DNA of 64,000 nt from Pelomonas sp. V22 (GCF_030014915.1 NZ_JAGIXS010000002.1:372001-436000); one strand, 5' to 3'. Shown: positions 7,690 through 19,933, numbered from the stretch's first letter. Made by a program: numbers and translations. Notes: generated from the letters alone by a model not told the origin.

Positions 7690-8994
7690 ATGGCAGACAT
7701 CAGCAGTAACTTCCTCGGAATCAAGAGCCCGAACCCGTTCTGGCTGGCCTCAGCCCCACCGACCGACAAGGAAATCAACGTCACCCGCGCCTTCGAGGCC
7801 GGATGGGGCGGCGTGGTCTGGAAGACGCTGGGCGAGGACCCGCCGGTCGTCAACGTCAGCGGCCCGCGCTACACCACGCTGATGAGCCAGGACCGCCGCG
7901 TGATCGGCCTGAACAACATCGAGCTGATCACCGACCGGCCGCTGCGCACCAACCTCGAAGAGATCAAGCGCGTGAAGCGGGCCTGGCCGGACCGGGCCAT
8001 GATCGTCTCGCTGATGGTGCCCTGCAATGAAGAGAGCTGGAAGAACATCCTGCCGCTCGTGGAAGACACCGGTGCCGACGGCATCGAGCTGAACTTCGGG
8101 TGCCCGCACGGCATGAGCGAGCGCGGCATGGGTTCGGCCGTGGGCCAGGTGCCCGAGTACATCCAGATGGTCACGGCCTGGTGCAAGCAGTACACCCGCC
8201 TGCCGGTGATCGTGAAGCTGACGCCCAACATCACCGATGTGCGCATGCCTGCACGCGCGGCCAAGGCCGGCGGCGCCGATGCGGTCTCGCTGATCAACAC
8301 GATCAACTCCATCATCGGCGTGGACCTGGACCGCATGATCATGAACCCCAGCACCGACGGCTGGGGCTCGCATGGCGGCTATTGCGGCCCGGCGGTGAAG
8401 CCCATCGCCCAGAACATGGTGGCCGAGATTGCCCGCGACGCCGCCACGGCCGGCCTGCCGATCTCCGGCATCGGCGGCATCACCACCTGGCGCGATGCGG
8501 CCGAGTTCATTGCCCTCGGCTGCGGCACGGTGCAGGTGTGCACCGCCGCGATGGTCTATGGCTTCAAGATCGTGCAGGACATGTGCTCGGGCCTCTCCAA
8601 CTTCATGGATGAGAAGGGCTACAAGAACATAGCCGAGATGCGCGGCCTGGCCGTGCCCACGGTCAAGAACTGGAACCAGCTGAACCTGAACCACACCGAG
8701 AAGGCGGTGATCAACCAGGACTCCTGCATCCAGTGCGGCCGCTGCCACGTGGTCTGCGAGGACACCTCGCATCAGGCCATCTTTGCCGTGAAAGATGGCA
8801 AGCGCCATTTCGAGATCAACGAGGCCGAATGCGTGGGCTGCAACCTCTGCGTCTCGATCTGCCCGGTGCCGGACACGATCACGATGCGCAAGCTCGCGCC
8901 CGGTGAAATCGACCTGCGCACCGGCCAGCCGGTCAAAGGTGAGTACGCGAACTGGACCACGCATCCGAACAATCCGATGCGAGCGAATGCCTGA
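7690..8994 (+). CDS. preA: NAD-dependent dihydropyrimidine dehydrogenase subunit PreA
   Basis: This 434-residue subunit holds the pyrimidine site. The N-terminal three quarters form a dihydroorotate-dehydrogenase-like FMN barrel, with ELNFGCPHGMSERGMG and the phosphate-binding ISGIGGITTWRDA. The C-terminus carries a ferredoxin-like domain with two 4Fe-4S motifs, CIQCGRCHVVC and CVGCNLCVSICP. Electrons pass from NADH via PreT to the FMN and reduce uracil or thymine. The 2-bp spacing from preT fits a co-translated complex. Confidence 0.96.
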   Translation: MADISSNFLGIKSPNPFWLASAPPTDKEINVTRAFEAGWGGVVWKTLGEDPPVVNVSGPRYTTLMSQDRRVIGLNNIELITDRPLRTNLEEIKRVKRAWPDRAMIVSLMVPCNEESWKNILPLVEDTGADGIELNFGCPHGMSERGMGSAVGQVPEYIQMVTAWCKQYTRLPVIVKLTPNITDVRMPARAAKAGGADAVSLINTINSIIGVDLDRMIMNPSTDGWGSHGGYCGPAVKPIAQNMVAEIARDAATAGLPISGIGGITTWRDAAEFIALGCGTVQVCTAAMVYGFKIVQDMCSGLSNFMDEKGYKNIAEMRGLAVPTVKNWNQLNLNHTEKAVINQDSCIQCGRCHVVCEDTSHQAIFAVKDGKRHFEINEAECVGCNLCVSICPVPDTITMRKLAPGEIDLRTGQPVKGEYANWTTHPNNPMRANA

Positions 8995-9085
8995 TTCAGG
9001 CTTGAGCGGGCAAGTCCGCATGGCGCATGGACGCGGCAGGCACAAACATTGCAGCGCCTCGTGACCCATCGATAGGAGCGAACGG

Positions 9086-11999
<2,914 letters not shown>

Positions 12000-12010
12000 A
12001 AGGAACTGCC

Positions 12011-13273
12011 ATGGACATGAAGACCAAGCCCGCGCTCCAAGACATGCGCGTGAACGGCCAACGGCTGTGGGACTCCTTGATGGAGCTCGCCAAGATCGGC
12101 GCCACGCAGAAAGGCGGCGTCTGCCGCCTGACCCTCACCGACCTCGACAAGCAAGGCCGCGACCTCGTGCTCGGCTGGGCCCGCGAGGCCGGCATGAGCA
12201 TCACCATCGACAAGATCGGCAACGGCTTCATGCGCCGCGCCGGGCGCAACAACGCCCTGCCCCCGGTGATGACCGGCAGCCACATCGACACCCAGCCCAC
12301 CGGCGGCAAGTTCGATGGCAACTACGGCGTGCTGGCCGGCATCGAGGTGGTGCGCACGCTCAACGACTTGGGCATCGAAACCGAGGCGCCCATCGAGGTG
12401 GCGTTCTGGACCAACGAGGAAGGCTCGCGCTTCGTGCCGGTGATGATGGGCTCGGGCGTGTTCGCCAAGGCCTTCACGCTGGAGCATGCCTATGCCGCGA
12501 CCGATACCGAAGGCAAGACCGTCCAGGGCGAGCTGGAGCGCATCGGCTACATCGGCGAGCAGGAGCCGGGCGACCATCCCATTGGCAGCTATTTCGAAAC
12601 CCACATCGAGCAAGGCCCGGTGCTGGAGGACCATGACGTCACCATCGGCGTGGTGACCGGCGTGCTGGGCATCAAGTGGTACGACTGCGTGGTCACCGGC
12701 ATGGAAGCCCACGCCGGGCCAACGCCGATGGCGCTGCGCAAGGACGCGCTGCAGGTCGCCACCCAGCTGATGCAGGAGGTGGTGGCCATCGCCCACCGCT
12801 ACCCGCCGCATGGTCGCGGCACCGTGGGCATGGTGCAGGTGCATCCGAACAGCCGCAACGTGATCCCGGGGCGGGTGAAGTTCAGCATTGACCTGCGCAA
12901 TGCGACGGACGAATTGGTCGAGAAGATGGACGCAGATATCCGCAAGGCCGTGGCGGAGGCCAGCGCCGCGAGCGGGCTGCCGATCACAATAGATCTGGTC
13001 TCGCATTACCCGGCGGCGCCCTTCCATCCGGACTGCGTGGCCGCCGTGGGCAAAGCCGCCGCAGCGCTGGGCTACTCCAACATGCCGGCGGTGTCAGGCG
13101 CCGGGCATGACGCCGTCTACATGGCGCGGCTGGCGCCGGCCGGGATGATCTTCATCCCTTGCAAGGATGGCATCAGCCACAACGAGATCGAGGACGCCAA
13201 GCCCGAGCACATCACCGCAGGCTGCAATGTGCTGCTGCACGCGATGCTGGAGCGGGCCGGCATCGCGGGCTAG
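12011..13273 (+). CDS. Zn-dependent amidohydrolase of the M20 fold, probable N-carbamoyl-beta-alanine hydrolase
   Basis: The product is a 420-residue M20/AllC-type hydrolase. The bimetal site is visible as TGSHIDTQPTGGKFDGNYGV, the catalytic glutamates in WTNEEGSRFVP, and HIEQGPVLE. Homologues hydrolyse N-carbamoyl-beta-alanine, N-carbamoyl-amino acids or allantoate. As the last gene of a pyrimidine operon it should release beta-alanine (or beta-aminoisobutyrate), CO2 and ammonia. Allantoate amidohydrolase is the main alternative, but no purine gene is nearby. The ATG at 12011 follows AAAGGAACTGCC; another ATG lies two codons later. Confidence 0.9.
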   Translation: MDMKTKPALQDMRVNGQRLWDSLMELAKIGATQKGGVCRLTLTDLDKQGRDLVLGWAREAGMSITIDKIGNGFMRRAGRNNALPPVMTGSHIDTQPTGGKFDGNYGVLAGIEVVRTLNDLGIETEAPIEVAFWTNEEGSRFVPVMMGSGVFAKAFTLEHAYAATDTEGKTVQGELERIGYIGEQEPGDHPIGSYFETHIEQGPVLEDHDVTIGVVTGVLGIKWYDCVVTGMEAHAGPTPMALRKDALQVATQLMQEVVAIAHRYPPHGRGTVGMVQVHPNSRNVIPGRVKFSIDLRNATDELVEKMDADIRKAVAEASAASGLPITIDLVSHYPAAPFHPDCVAAVGKAAAALGYSNMPAVSGAGHDAVYMARLAPAGMIFIPCKDGISHNEIEDAKPEHITAGCNVLLHAMLERAGIAG

Positions 13274-13281
13274 CTGGCTCG

Positions 13282-13301
13282 CTGAGGGTCCAGCCCCTCA
13301 G
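13282..13301. terminator. Hairpin between convergent genes
   Basis: CTGAGGG and CCCTCAG form a 7-bp stem with a 6-base loop in the 24-bp gap between the pyrimidine operon and the convergent periplasmic-protein gene. It reaches into the stop codon of the latter. There is no T-run, so function is uncertain. Confidence 0.35.
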
Positions 13302-13768
13302 TCGCGGTCACGGCCCTTGTCGTGGCCCTTGCCATGGCCCTTGCCGTGGCCACGGTCGTCGTCTCGGCGCCCATCGCGGCGGTCGTCGCGCCTGTCATCA
13401 CGGCGGTCGTCATCGCGCCAGCGGCCGGCATCCCGGTCGTAGTGATCGCGGTAGCGCGGCACGTACTCGCGCTCATACCAGTCGTCCCGCACGAAGTAGA
13501 CCGGCACGCCGCAGGCGTTGTAGCGGTGGCAATGCTTGCGCCAGTCCTTCTGGTGGCCCGGCGGCACGCGCAGGTAGATCGGCGCGGGGCGAACGGCCAC
13601 GCGCTCGATGATCATCGGCTCGACGTTGTAGTAGCGCGGCGTCATGTTGCCGATGTCGATGCGGCCGTAGAAGCCGGGCTGGCCGATGCTGATGGACACG
13701 CCCACATCGGCGGCCATGGAAACGGCGGCCGTGAGGGTCAGCAGGGAGGCAAGGGCAATGCGTTTCAT
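13298..13768 (-). CDS. Exported protein with Asp/Arg/His-rich C-terminal tail
   Basis: The 156-residue product begins MKRIALASLLTLTAAVSMAA, a clear signal peptide. A core with aromatic and proline residues follows (about 25-110, including PIYLRVPPGHQKDWRKHC), then a low-complexity tail of repeated RRDD and GHGKGH units over the last 40 or so residues. The tail could bind metal or polyphosphate, or be disordered. The ATG at 13768 is preceded by AGGAGA at good spacing. I do not recognise a named family with confidence; similar YXWGXW-type or RDD-tailed periplasmic proteins are known in Burkholderiales. It stands alone, convergent to the pyrimidine operon. Confidence 0.8.
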   Translation of the reverse strand: MKRIALASLLTLTAAVSMAADVGVSISIGQPGFYGRIDIGNMTPRYYNVEPMIIERVAVRPAPIYLRVPPGHQKDWRKHCHRYNACGVPVYFVRDDWYEREYVPRYRDHYDRDAGRWRDDDRRDDRRDDRRDGRRDDDRGHGKGHGKGHDKGRDRD

Positions 13769-13849
13769 GGAACAAATCTCCTGTCTGTCCATTGTCAACG
13801 CCGACCCTGGGCCGAGGTGGACAGGGAAACGAATTGATACCGCTGACAC

Positions 13850-15637
13850 CTAGCGACGGGCGGCTTGGGCGCTCACCCAATCCTGCATCCAGCGCTCCAG
13901 CAGCTCCAGCGGCAAGGCACCCGCGCCAAGCAGATGGTCATGGAAGGCGCGCAGGTCGAAGCGCGCGCCGAGCTTCTGCTCGGCCATCGCACGCAGCTCC
14001 AGGATCTTCAGCTGGCCGATCTTGTAGCCCAGGGCCTGGCCGGGCCAGGAGATGTAGCGGTCGACCTCGTTGATGATGTCGGCCTCGGCCTTGGGCGCCT
14101 TGGCCATGAAGTAGTCGATGGCCTGCTGGCGGCTCCAGCGCTTGACGTGGATGCCGGTGTCGACCACCAGGCGCACGGCCCGCCACATGTCGTAGCTGAG
14201 CTGGCCGAAATGCGAGTACGGGTCCTTGTAGAGGCCGATCTCGTAGCCCAGGCGCTCCGAGTACAGCGCCCAGCCCTCGACGAAGGCGGTGTAGCCCGCC
14301 GCGCGGCGGAACGGCGGCAGCTCGCCCAGCTCCTGCGCCAGCGCGATCTGCAGGTGATGGCCCGGCACCGATTCATGCACCGTCAGCACCTCGATCTCCC
14401 ACTTGGGCCGCACCTCGGGCCGGTACAGGTTGACCGTGTAGTAGCCGGCGCGGCGGCCGTCCAGCGAGGGCGGGCTGTAGTAAGCGGTGTAGGTGTGCGG
14501 CGCCGTGATGTCCGGAATGGCCTTCACGCCGAAGGGCGTGCGGTAGAGCTTGCCGAACAGCTTGGGCAGCTCGGGCTCGATCTGCTTGGCCTTCAGCACA
14601 TAGGCTTCGTAGAGCTTTTGCGGGTCGCTGAAGAAATGCTGCGGGTCGGTGCGCAGCCAGTTGAAGAACTCGGCCCGCGTGCCCTTGTAGCCGATCTCCT
14701 GCATCAGCTTGTCCATCTCGCCCTCGATGCGCGCAACCTCGCGCAGACCCACGTCGTGGATCTGCTGCGGCGTCATCGTCGTGGTCGTGTAGTGGCGCGC
14801 GCGGTTGGCGTAGAGGGCCTCGCCGTCGGGCAGGTCCCAGGCGCCCACGGTCTCGCGGCAGGCCGGCAGGTATCGCTGGCTGAAGAAGGCCTCGAAGCTG
14901 CGGTAGGCCGGCAGCAGCTGCTCGTTGATCAGCGCACGCGCTTCTGCCCGCAAGGCCTCGGCCTGCTCGGCGGGAATCGAGGGCTTGATGCTGGCGAAGC
15001 GCTTGTAGAACGTGCTGTCCTCGGCCTTGCCGACCAGCAGGCTGCGCAGCTGGCTCTGCACCCGGTCCATCAGGATGCGCGGCGGCACGCGGCGCTCGGC
15101 CATGCCCTGCTGCAGCAAGGCCTGGGTCTGGCTGATGTAGCGCGGCAGCGCGCGCAGACGTGACAGCCAGTTGCGGTAGTCCTCCAGCGTCTCGAAGGGC
15201 AGGGATTCGGCCCATTCACCGGCCGTCTGCACGCCACCACGCGGGCCTATGGCTTCGAGGTAGAGCTTGAACGGCGCTGCATCGAGCTCCTCCTGCAGCT
15301 GGTACTCGAACAGCTGGTGGTTCAGCTGCTCGACGGGTGGCAGCTTGGCCTTCGGAATGGCGCGCAAGGCAGCGAGGCGCTGGCGCACGCGGCCGAGGTC
15401 GGTGTCGCCGCCCTTGAGGCTGAGGTCGGGCAGCAGCGCGTTGTAGCGGCGCTCGCCGTAGTAGCTGGCCGACAGCGGGTTGCGGGCCAGGTCTTCGTCC
15501 CAGCTCTTCTGGAACAGCGCATGGAGCTGCTCCGTCGGCGTGGCGAGCTTGGCAGCATGGGCAGCGGGCGCCAGCAAGCTGAGGCTCAAGCTCATCAGCA
15601 AAGGGGCGGCGGCGATCTTCAGGGGGCGAAGCAGCAT
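13850..15637 (-). CDS. DUF885 family exported protein, probable metallohydrolase
   Basis: This 595-residue DUF885 protein starts [18 protein letters not shown] and has a signal peptide cut near [10 protein letters not shown]. Its key motif is [15 protein letters not shown], an HExxxGHH arrangement in the C-terminal third. The motif resembles a zinc-peptidase centre and is shared by the family. [17 protein letters not shown] downstream supplies a likely further metal-ligand glutamate. Function is largely unassigned, but members are treated as peptidase- or carboxypeptidase-like. I start at the ATG at 15637 because the signal peptide follows it directly. Confidence 0.9.
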   Translation of the reverse strand: MLLRPLKIAAAPLLMSLSLSLLAPAAHAAKLATPTEQLHALFQKSWDEDLARNPLSASYYGERRYNALLPDLSLKGGDTDLGRVRQRLAALRAIPKAKLPPVEQLNHQLFEYQLQEELDAAPFKLYLEAIGPRGGVQTAGEWAESLPFETLEDYRNWLSRLRALPRYISQTQALLQQGMAERRVPPRILMDRVQSQLRSLLVGKAEDSTFYKRFASIKPSIPAEQAEALRAEARALINEQLLPAYRSFEAFFSQRYLPACRETVGAWDLPDGEALYANRARHYTTTTMTPQQIHDVGLREVARIEGEMDKLMQEIGYKGTRAEFFNWLRTDPQHFFSDPQKLYEAYVLKAKQIEPELPKLFGKLYRTPFGVKAIPDITAPHTYTAYYSPPSLDGRRAGYYTVNLYRPEVRPKWEIEVLTVHESVPGHHLQIALAQELGELPPFRRAAGYTAFVEGWALYSERLGYEIGLYKDPYSHFGQLSYDMWRAVRLVVDTGIHVKRWSRQQAIDYFMAKAPKAEADIINEVDRYISWPGQALGYKIGQLKILELRAMAEQKLGARFDLRAFHDHLLGAGALPLELLERWMQDWVSAQAARR

Positions 15638-15701
15638 GGGCGGTCTCGGCGGCGCGCAGGATTGAAAGCGCGCGGCGATGATAGGCCCGGCAGGCCTGGC
15701 T

Positions 15702-16322
15702 TCAAGCCGGGGAGATACGGTAGGCGCAGCGGCGCGCACCGGCCAGCAGGTGCTCGCTGCGTTCGACCTGCACGGCCTCGCCCAGCAGTTGCCGGAACAG
15801 CTGCAACTCGGAACGGCAGAAACCCTGGCAGGCGGTGGCAGCGGCGCAGATCGGGCAGTGGTCCTCGATCAACAGCCAGGCGCGGCCCTGCTTTTCGACG
15901 CGGGCCAGGTAGCCCTCTTCGCCCCGCAGCTCGGCCAGGCGCTGCACGCGCGCCTGCAGGCTGCGTGCGCCTTGCAGGCGCTCCGCATAACTGGCCAGCA
16001 TCTGCTGCTCGCGCGCAGCGATCAAGCGCTCCAGTGCCTGATCGCCCAGCACTTCCACCGTCTGGCGTATCAGTTGCACGGCCAGGTCGCCGTGGCGATC
16101 CGGAAAACGCGCATGGCCCGCCGCGCTCAGCCGCCAGATGCGCTTGGGCCGCCCCGGGCCCTGCACCTGGTCTTCGGCGTCGACGAGGCCCTGTTCCTGC
16201 AGCGACTGCAGCTGCTTGTGGGCGCCCATGGGCGTGATCGCGCAGGCGGCCGCCAGCGTGGCCGCGCTCTGCGGGCCGCGGCTCTTCAGCTGGTAGAGCA
16301 GTTGCTCGGTGGTCTGCCTCAT
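15702..16322 (-). CDS. HTH transcriptional regulator with C-terminal cysteine cluster (SufR-like)
   Basis: The product is a 206-residue regulator. The first 75 residues form a winged helix (LLYQLKSRGPQSAATLAAAC, then GRPKRIWRLSAAGHARF). The C-terminal domain contains CPICAAATACQGFC, a four-cysteine cluster of the kind used by SufR-type repressors to hold an iron-sulfur cluster. Such proteins derepress targets when the cluster is lost. It is the last gene of a three-gene coupled operon (4-bp overlap with the MFS gene), so it probably controls that operon. The effector cannot be told from sequence. Confidence 0.82.
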   Translation of the reverse strand: MRQTTEQLLYQLKSRGPQSAATLAAACAITPMGAHKQLQSLQEQGLVDAEDQVQGPGRPKRIWRLSAAGHARFPDRHGDLAVQLIRQTVEVLGDQALERLIAAREQQMLASYAERLQGARSLQARVQRLAELRGEEGYLARVEKQGRAWLLIEDHCPICAAATACQGFCRSELQLFRQLLGEAVQVERSEHLLAGARRCAYRISPA

Positions 16323-17557
16323 GCGCCCCCCTCTTCCCGCTTTGCAAGGCGCAGCAGCAACCCGGCTGCCAGCAGGCACAGCACGCCTCCGAGGCCCATG
16401 ATCCAACGCACAGACAAGAGCGCGAGCAGGCCGCCGCCCAGCGCCACCAGCACATTGGCCAGGCAGAAGATGGTCGAGAGCAGGCCCATCACGCGGCCTT
16501 GCCCATGTTCGGCGAAGCGCTCTGACATCCAGGCCGGCAGCACGGCGTTGTAGAGCGCCAGCGGCACGCCGAGCCCGATGATGGCCGCGAGGCCGTACCA
16601 GCCTGGCAGCAGGGCCAGCGCGGTGAGGCCGCTGGCGGCGACCATCGCCAGCAGGCCCGCACGGCGCAGCGGCCGCCGGCTGCGCGGCAGCTTGCCGGCG
16701 AGGATGCTGGCCGTCGTCATGGCCGCACATTGCGCGGCGGTGGACCAGCCTATGCCCTCGCTGCCGAGGCCCAGGTTCTCCAGCATCCACAGCGGCGCAA
16801 ACTCGTAGAGCGCGTTGATGCCCATGCTGTAGCAGAGCTGCAGCGCGAAGAAGGCGGCCAGCACCTTGTCCTGCTTCAGGAGGCCGAGGGCCTGCTGCTC
16901 GCGCATGGCCTGCAAAAGTTTGAGCGGGCCTGCGCGGCGCGGCGCGGCCGGCACGGCCAGGCCGAGGATGATGAGGCAGGGCAGCATGGCCACGCTGGCC
17001 AGTACAAAGGGCACGGCATCGCCGAAGCGCAGCGTCAGCCCGCCCACCAAAGGGCCCAGCAGCCAGCCCATGTACAGGCAGGCATTCAGCCAGGCGAAGG
17101 ACTGCGTGCGGTCCACCTGCTCGTGCATGTCGGCCACCAGGGCTCGCGCCACAGCCACATTGCCTTCGGTCAGGCCGGTGCCGAAACGGGCCAGCACGAA
17201 GAGCAGGTACCAGCGCTGGTCCAGCGCCATCGCCGTCAGCAGGTAGCCGACCAGGGTCGCCGACAAGGTGATGCTCAGCACCGCGCGGCGGCCATAGCGA
17301 TCCGACAGCGGGCCGACGAAGAGGCTGCCGACCAGGATGCCCAGCGGGTTGGCCGCCAGCGCGATGCCCATCAGCAGCTTGGGATCGAGACCTGCGAAAT
17401 GCGTGAAGCCATCAACCGGCCCGCCGACGAAGATGGGCGCGAGGATCGGGTATGGCAAGGCCACGCCCAGCGTACTCATCAGGGCCAGTGCGCAAACAGC
17501 GGCCAGCACGAGACGCGGATGACGGATCGGCTGCTGTGAAGGCAGGACAGCGCTCAT
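16319..17557 (-). CDS. MFS efflux transporter
   Basis: The 412-residue major facilitator protein has twelve predicted membrane segments. The loop 2-3 motif is GPLSDRYGRRAVL, and the helix 4-5 region RFGTGLTEGNVAVARALVAD resembles drug-efflux antiporters (DHA1/TetA-like). The ATG at 17557 has AGGGAGG upstream and overlaps the previous gene's stop; the longer frame upstream is out of the operon logic. It probably exports a small hydrophobic compound linked to the questin-oxidase-like enzyme. Its stop overlaps the regulator's start (ATGA). Confidence 0.88.
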   Translation of the reverse strand: MSAVLPSQQPIRHPRLVLAAVCALALMSTLGVALPYPILAPIFVGGPVDGFTHFAGLDPKLLMGIALAANPLGILVGSLFVGPLSDRYGRRAVLSITLSATLVGYLLTAMALDQRWYLLFVLARFGTGLTEGNVAVARALVADMHEQVDRTQSFAWLNACLYMGWLLGPLVGGLTLRFGDAVPFVLASVAMLPCLIILGLAVPAAPRRAGPLKLLQAMREQQALGLLKQDKVLAAFFALQLCYSMGINALYEFAPLWMLENLGLGSEGIGWSTAAQCAAMTTASILAGKLPRSRRPLRRAGLLAMVAASGLTALALLPGWYGLAAIIGLGVPLALYNAVLPAWMSERFAEHGQGRVMGLLSTIFCLANVLVALGGGLLALLSVRWIMGLGGVLCLLAAGLLLRLAKREEGGA

Positions 17558-18519
17558 CGTGCGCCTCCCTGGCTTTGCAGGCACAGGGCATAGCCCGGCC
17601 AGCCCCGCAGCCGCCATTCCTCTCGGGACGCATCGGCCAGCTTGATGCGATGGTCGTTCAGGCTCTGGTGCAGCGCCGGCAGCTGAAGCTCCCAATCCGC
17701 CTCGCTGGCCGACCCGGCATGGACCGCCGCCCAGGCCAGCGCGGGCCGCCCGATGGCCACATAGGCGGCCAGCCAGGCCCGCCACGCATGGCGCAAGACC
17801 TGACCCTGATCGACAGTCCTGGCCTCAGCGCGGGCCAGCAGCACACGCAACGCATGCAAGCCCGTGACGAGGTGCAAGGCGGTGAAATGGTGGGTCGAGA
17901 GGTAAGTCGCCAGCGAGGCCTCGGCCAGCTCGTCCAGGCTCAGCCTCGGGCTTGGCAGGTAATGCTCGAAGCGCTGCAGGGCCACGGCGGCCTTCATGTC
18001 GGTCACGATGGTGGAGCGGCCCGCCGGCAGTGCCAGCGCCATGGCGGGATCGGCGCGCACGGCATCCAGCGTGGCTCGCAGGCTCTCGGTGCCTGGCGCA
18101 GCAGCCAGCGGCGGGCCGAGCATGAAGCGCGACTTGATCCAAGCTGTCAGCGCCGCTGCCTGCTCGCCGGCATGGCCTGACTCCAGCGCGTAGGCCAGGC
18201 GGATGGGGCCGTGGAAAGCGGCACTCTCAGGTGCCAGCAGCAGGTCGGCCAGCAACTCGGACAGGGGTCGTTGCGAGGTCCCGGCCGGCATAGGCTCCGC
18301 AGCCGGCAGCCGGGCCGCCCAATGCCTCAGCTGGCGCTGCAAGGCCTCAGCCGGCGCCTCCAGCCGGGCCAATGCCACCAGGACCATGGGCAGGTGGGTA
18401 CTCAGACTGAGCCCTTGCGAAGGGTAGTTGGCGCCGTATTGCAAGGCCTCGTCCAAGGCGGCTTGCAGCGGCGCATGCCTACCCAGGGCAATGGGGGCGG
18501 TGGCGAGAGAGCGAGTCAT
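17554..18519 (-). CDS. Questin oxidase-like family protein (DUF4243)
   Basis: This 321-residue protein resembles the questin oxidase-like family (DUF4243): SAAFHGPIRLAYALESG in the middle and LSTHHFTALHLVTGLHALR near residue 210, with several conserved histidines. Fungal questin oxidase (GedK) opens an anthraquinone ring in a Baeyer-Villiger-type oxidation; bacterial members are mostly uncharacterised. It is the first gene of a coupled three-gene operon with an efflux protein and a cysteine-cluster regulator, so detoxification or redox sensing of a quinone-like compound is plausible but inferred. An AT-rich control region lies upstream. Confidence 0.78.
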   Translation of the reverse strand: MTRSLATAPIALGRHAPLQAALDEALQYGANYPSQGLSLSTHLPMVLVALARLEAPAEALQRQLRHWAARLPAAEPMPAGTSQRPLSELLADLLLAPESAAFHGPIRLAYALESGHAGEQAAALTAWIKSRFMLGPPLAAAPGTESLRATLDAVRADPAMALALPAGRSTIVTDMKAAVALQRFEHYLPSPRLSLDELAEASLATYLSTHHFTALHLVTGLHALRVLLARAEARTVDQGQVLRHAWRAWLAAYVAIGRPALAWAAVHAGSASEADWELQLPALHQSLNDHRIKLADASREEWRLRGWPGYALCLQSQGGAR

Positions 18520-18566
18520 TGCGGGCCTGTCTTTTGCTGTGGCCGCATCATGCCGCAGGCACTTCT

Positions 18567-18591
18567 ATTTAAATACTTTGTGTTTATAAAT
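18567..18591. promoter_or_regulatory. AT-rich imperfect inverted repeat upstream of the questin-oxidase-like operon
   Basis: ATTTAAATA and TTTATAAAT, 7 bp apart, form an imperfect inverted repeat (7 of 9 pairs). Each arm is itself nearly palindromic. In this GC-rich setting the stretch is striking. It sits about 50 bp upstream of the operon start, where promoter and operator would be expected. Confidence 0.4.
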
Positions 18592-18675
18592 CCATGAAGC
18601 CGGCGAGCCCTTGAATCAGGATTCACCGAGTGCCACTGGGCCTGTGAGCCCACCGAACCGACAGAGAATAGGCCC

Positions 18676-19152
18676 ATGGCTTTTCGCTCCGTCACCCTCC
18701 CCGCCTCCACCACCGGCCGGCTCTGGCTGCAGGCCATGCCAGGCCGGCTCGAGCCCTGGGGCAGCTTCCTCGATGAAGCGCGCTCGCAGAGCCTGCACCT
18801 GGTGGTCTGCCTGAACCCGCTCGAGGAGGTGGCCCAGCTATCGCCGGCCTATCACAAGGCGATTGCGGAGGGTCGCCTGCCCTTTCGCTGGCAGCATCTG
18901 CCCATGCGCGATTTCGGCCTGGGCGCCGACCCGGCGGCGTTCCGCCAAGGCGTGGAGCAGATCAGCCACAGCCTGGTGCTCGGCGAGAAGGTGCTGCTGC
19001 ACTGCGCGGCCGGCATAGGCCGCACCGGCACGGTGGCGGCCTGCGTGCTGAAGGCGCTGGGCCAGCCCACCGAAGCCGCGATGCTGGCGGTGCGCCAGGC
19101 GGGCTCGAATCCGCAATCGGCGCTGCAATCGGGCTGGATAGAGCGCTTCTGA
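18676..19152 (+). CDS. Dual-specificity / tyrosine-type protein phosphatase
   Basis: The 158-residue product carries the phosphatase P-loop HCAAGIGRTGT (CX5R) at about residues 115-125. Its catalytic Cys and Arg are intact. LPMRDFGLG upstream is a plausible general-acid loop. Such cytosolic enzymes dephosphorylate tyrosine, serine or small phosphorylated substrates. The gene stands alone, divergent from the questin-oxidase-like operon and convergent with the GST gene. The substrate is unknown. Confidence 0.85.
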   Translation: MAFRSVTLPASTTGRLWLQAMPGRLEPWGSFLDEARSQSLHLVVCLNPLEEVAQLSPAYHKAIAEGRLPFRWQHLPMRDFGLGADPAAFRQGVEQISHSLVLGEKVLLHCAAGIGRTGTVAACVLKALGQPTEAAMLAVRQAGSNPQSALQSGWIERF

Positions 19153-19164
19153 CTCAGGCCTGAT

Positions 19165-19881
19165 TCAGGCTACAGCGGCAGGAATGCGCAAGCCGCGCTG
19201 CACCGCTGGCCGGGCCAGGAAGGCCTGCAGCACGCGGGCAACGTCCGGGAAGTCGGCAAAGCCCACCAGTTCGCCCGCGCCATAGAAGCCGATCAGGTTG
19301 TTGACCCAAGGGAAGATGGCGATGTCGGCAATCGTGTAGTCGGCACCCATGATCCATTCGCGGCCCTGCAGGCGCTGCTCCAGCACAGCCAGCAGGCGGC
19401 GGCTTTCGGCCACGTAGCGGTCGCGCGGGCGCTTGTCCTCGAAGTCACGGCCGGCGAACTTGTGGAAGAAACCGACCTGGCCAAACATCGGGCCGATACC
19501 GGCCATCTGGAACATCAGCCATTGCAGGCACTCGTAGCGCGCAGCGGGCTCAGCGGGGATGAAGCAGCCGGTCTTCTCGGCCAGGTACTGCAGGATGGCA
19601 CCCGACTCGAACAAGGGCAGCGGCTGGCCGCCGGGGCCGTCGGGGTCGATGATGGCCGGGATCTTGTTGTTCGGGTTCAGCGACAGGAACTCGCTGGAGA
19701 GCTGGTCCTGCGTGTCGAAGCTGACGCGGTGCACTTCGTAGGGCAGGCCCAGTTCCTCCAGCAGGATGGAGACCTTGACGCCGTTTGGCGTGGCCAGCGA
19801 GTACAGCTGCAGCCGCTCGGGATGGCGCGCTGGCCATTTGCGGGAGATGGGGAAATCGGCGATGGCATTCATGCGCCGCAT
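19165..19881 (-). CDS. Glutathione S-transferase, Nu class (YfcG/YghU-like)
   Basis: The 238-residue protein has an N-terminal thioredoxin fold (LQLYSLATPNGVKVSILLEE, with the TPNGVKV segment of YfcG/YghU). Next come LNPNNKIPAIIDPDG and LFESGAILQYLAEKTG, the glutathione-contact ES motif. The helical C-terminal domain includes GADYTIADIAIFPW. Nu-class enzymes act as disulfide-bond reductases or peroxidases using glutathione. The start is unsettled: ATGs at 19881 and 19872 are both in frame and neither has a clear ribosome site. It converges on the phosphatase gene. Confidence 0.92.
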   Translation of the reverse strand: MRRMNAIADFPISRKWPARHPERLQLYSLATPNGVKVSILLEELGLPYEVHRVSFDTQDQLSSEFLSLNPNNKIPAIIDPDGPGGQPLPLFESGAILQYLAEKTGCFIPAEPAARYECLQWLMFQMAGIGPMFGQVGFFHKFAGRDFEDKRPRDRYVAESRRLLAVLEQRLQGREWIMGADYTIADIAIFPWVNNLIGFYGAGELVGFADFPDVARVLQAFLARPAVQRGLRIPAAVA

Positions 19882-19933
19882 TCTGCGGGCGCTGCCAAAT
19901 CCGGCGCCGGGGTACGGTCTTGCCTGTCCTCGT

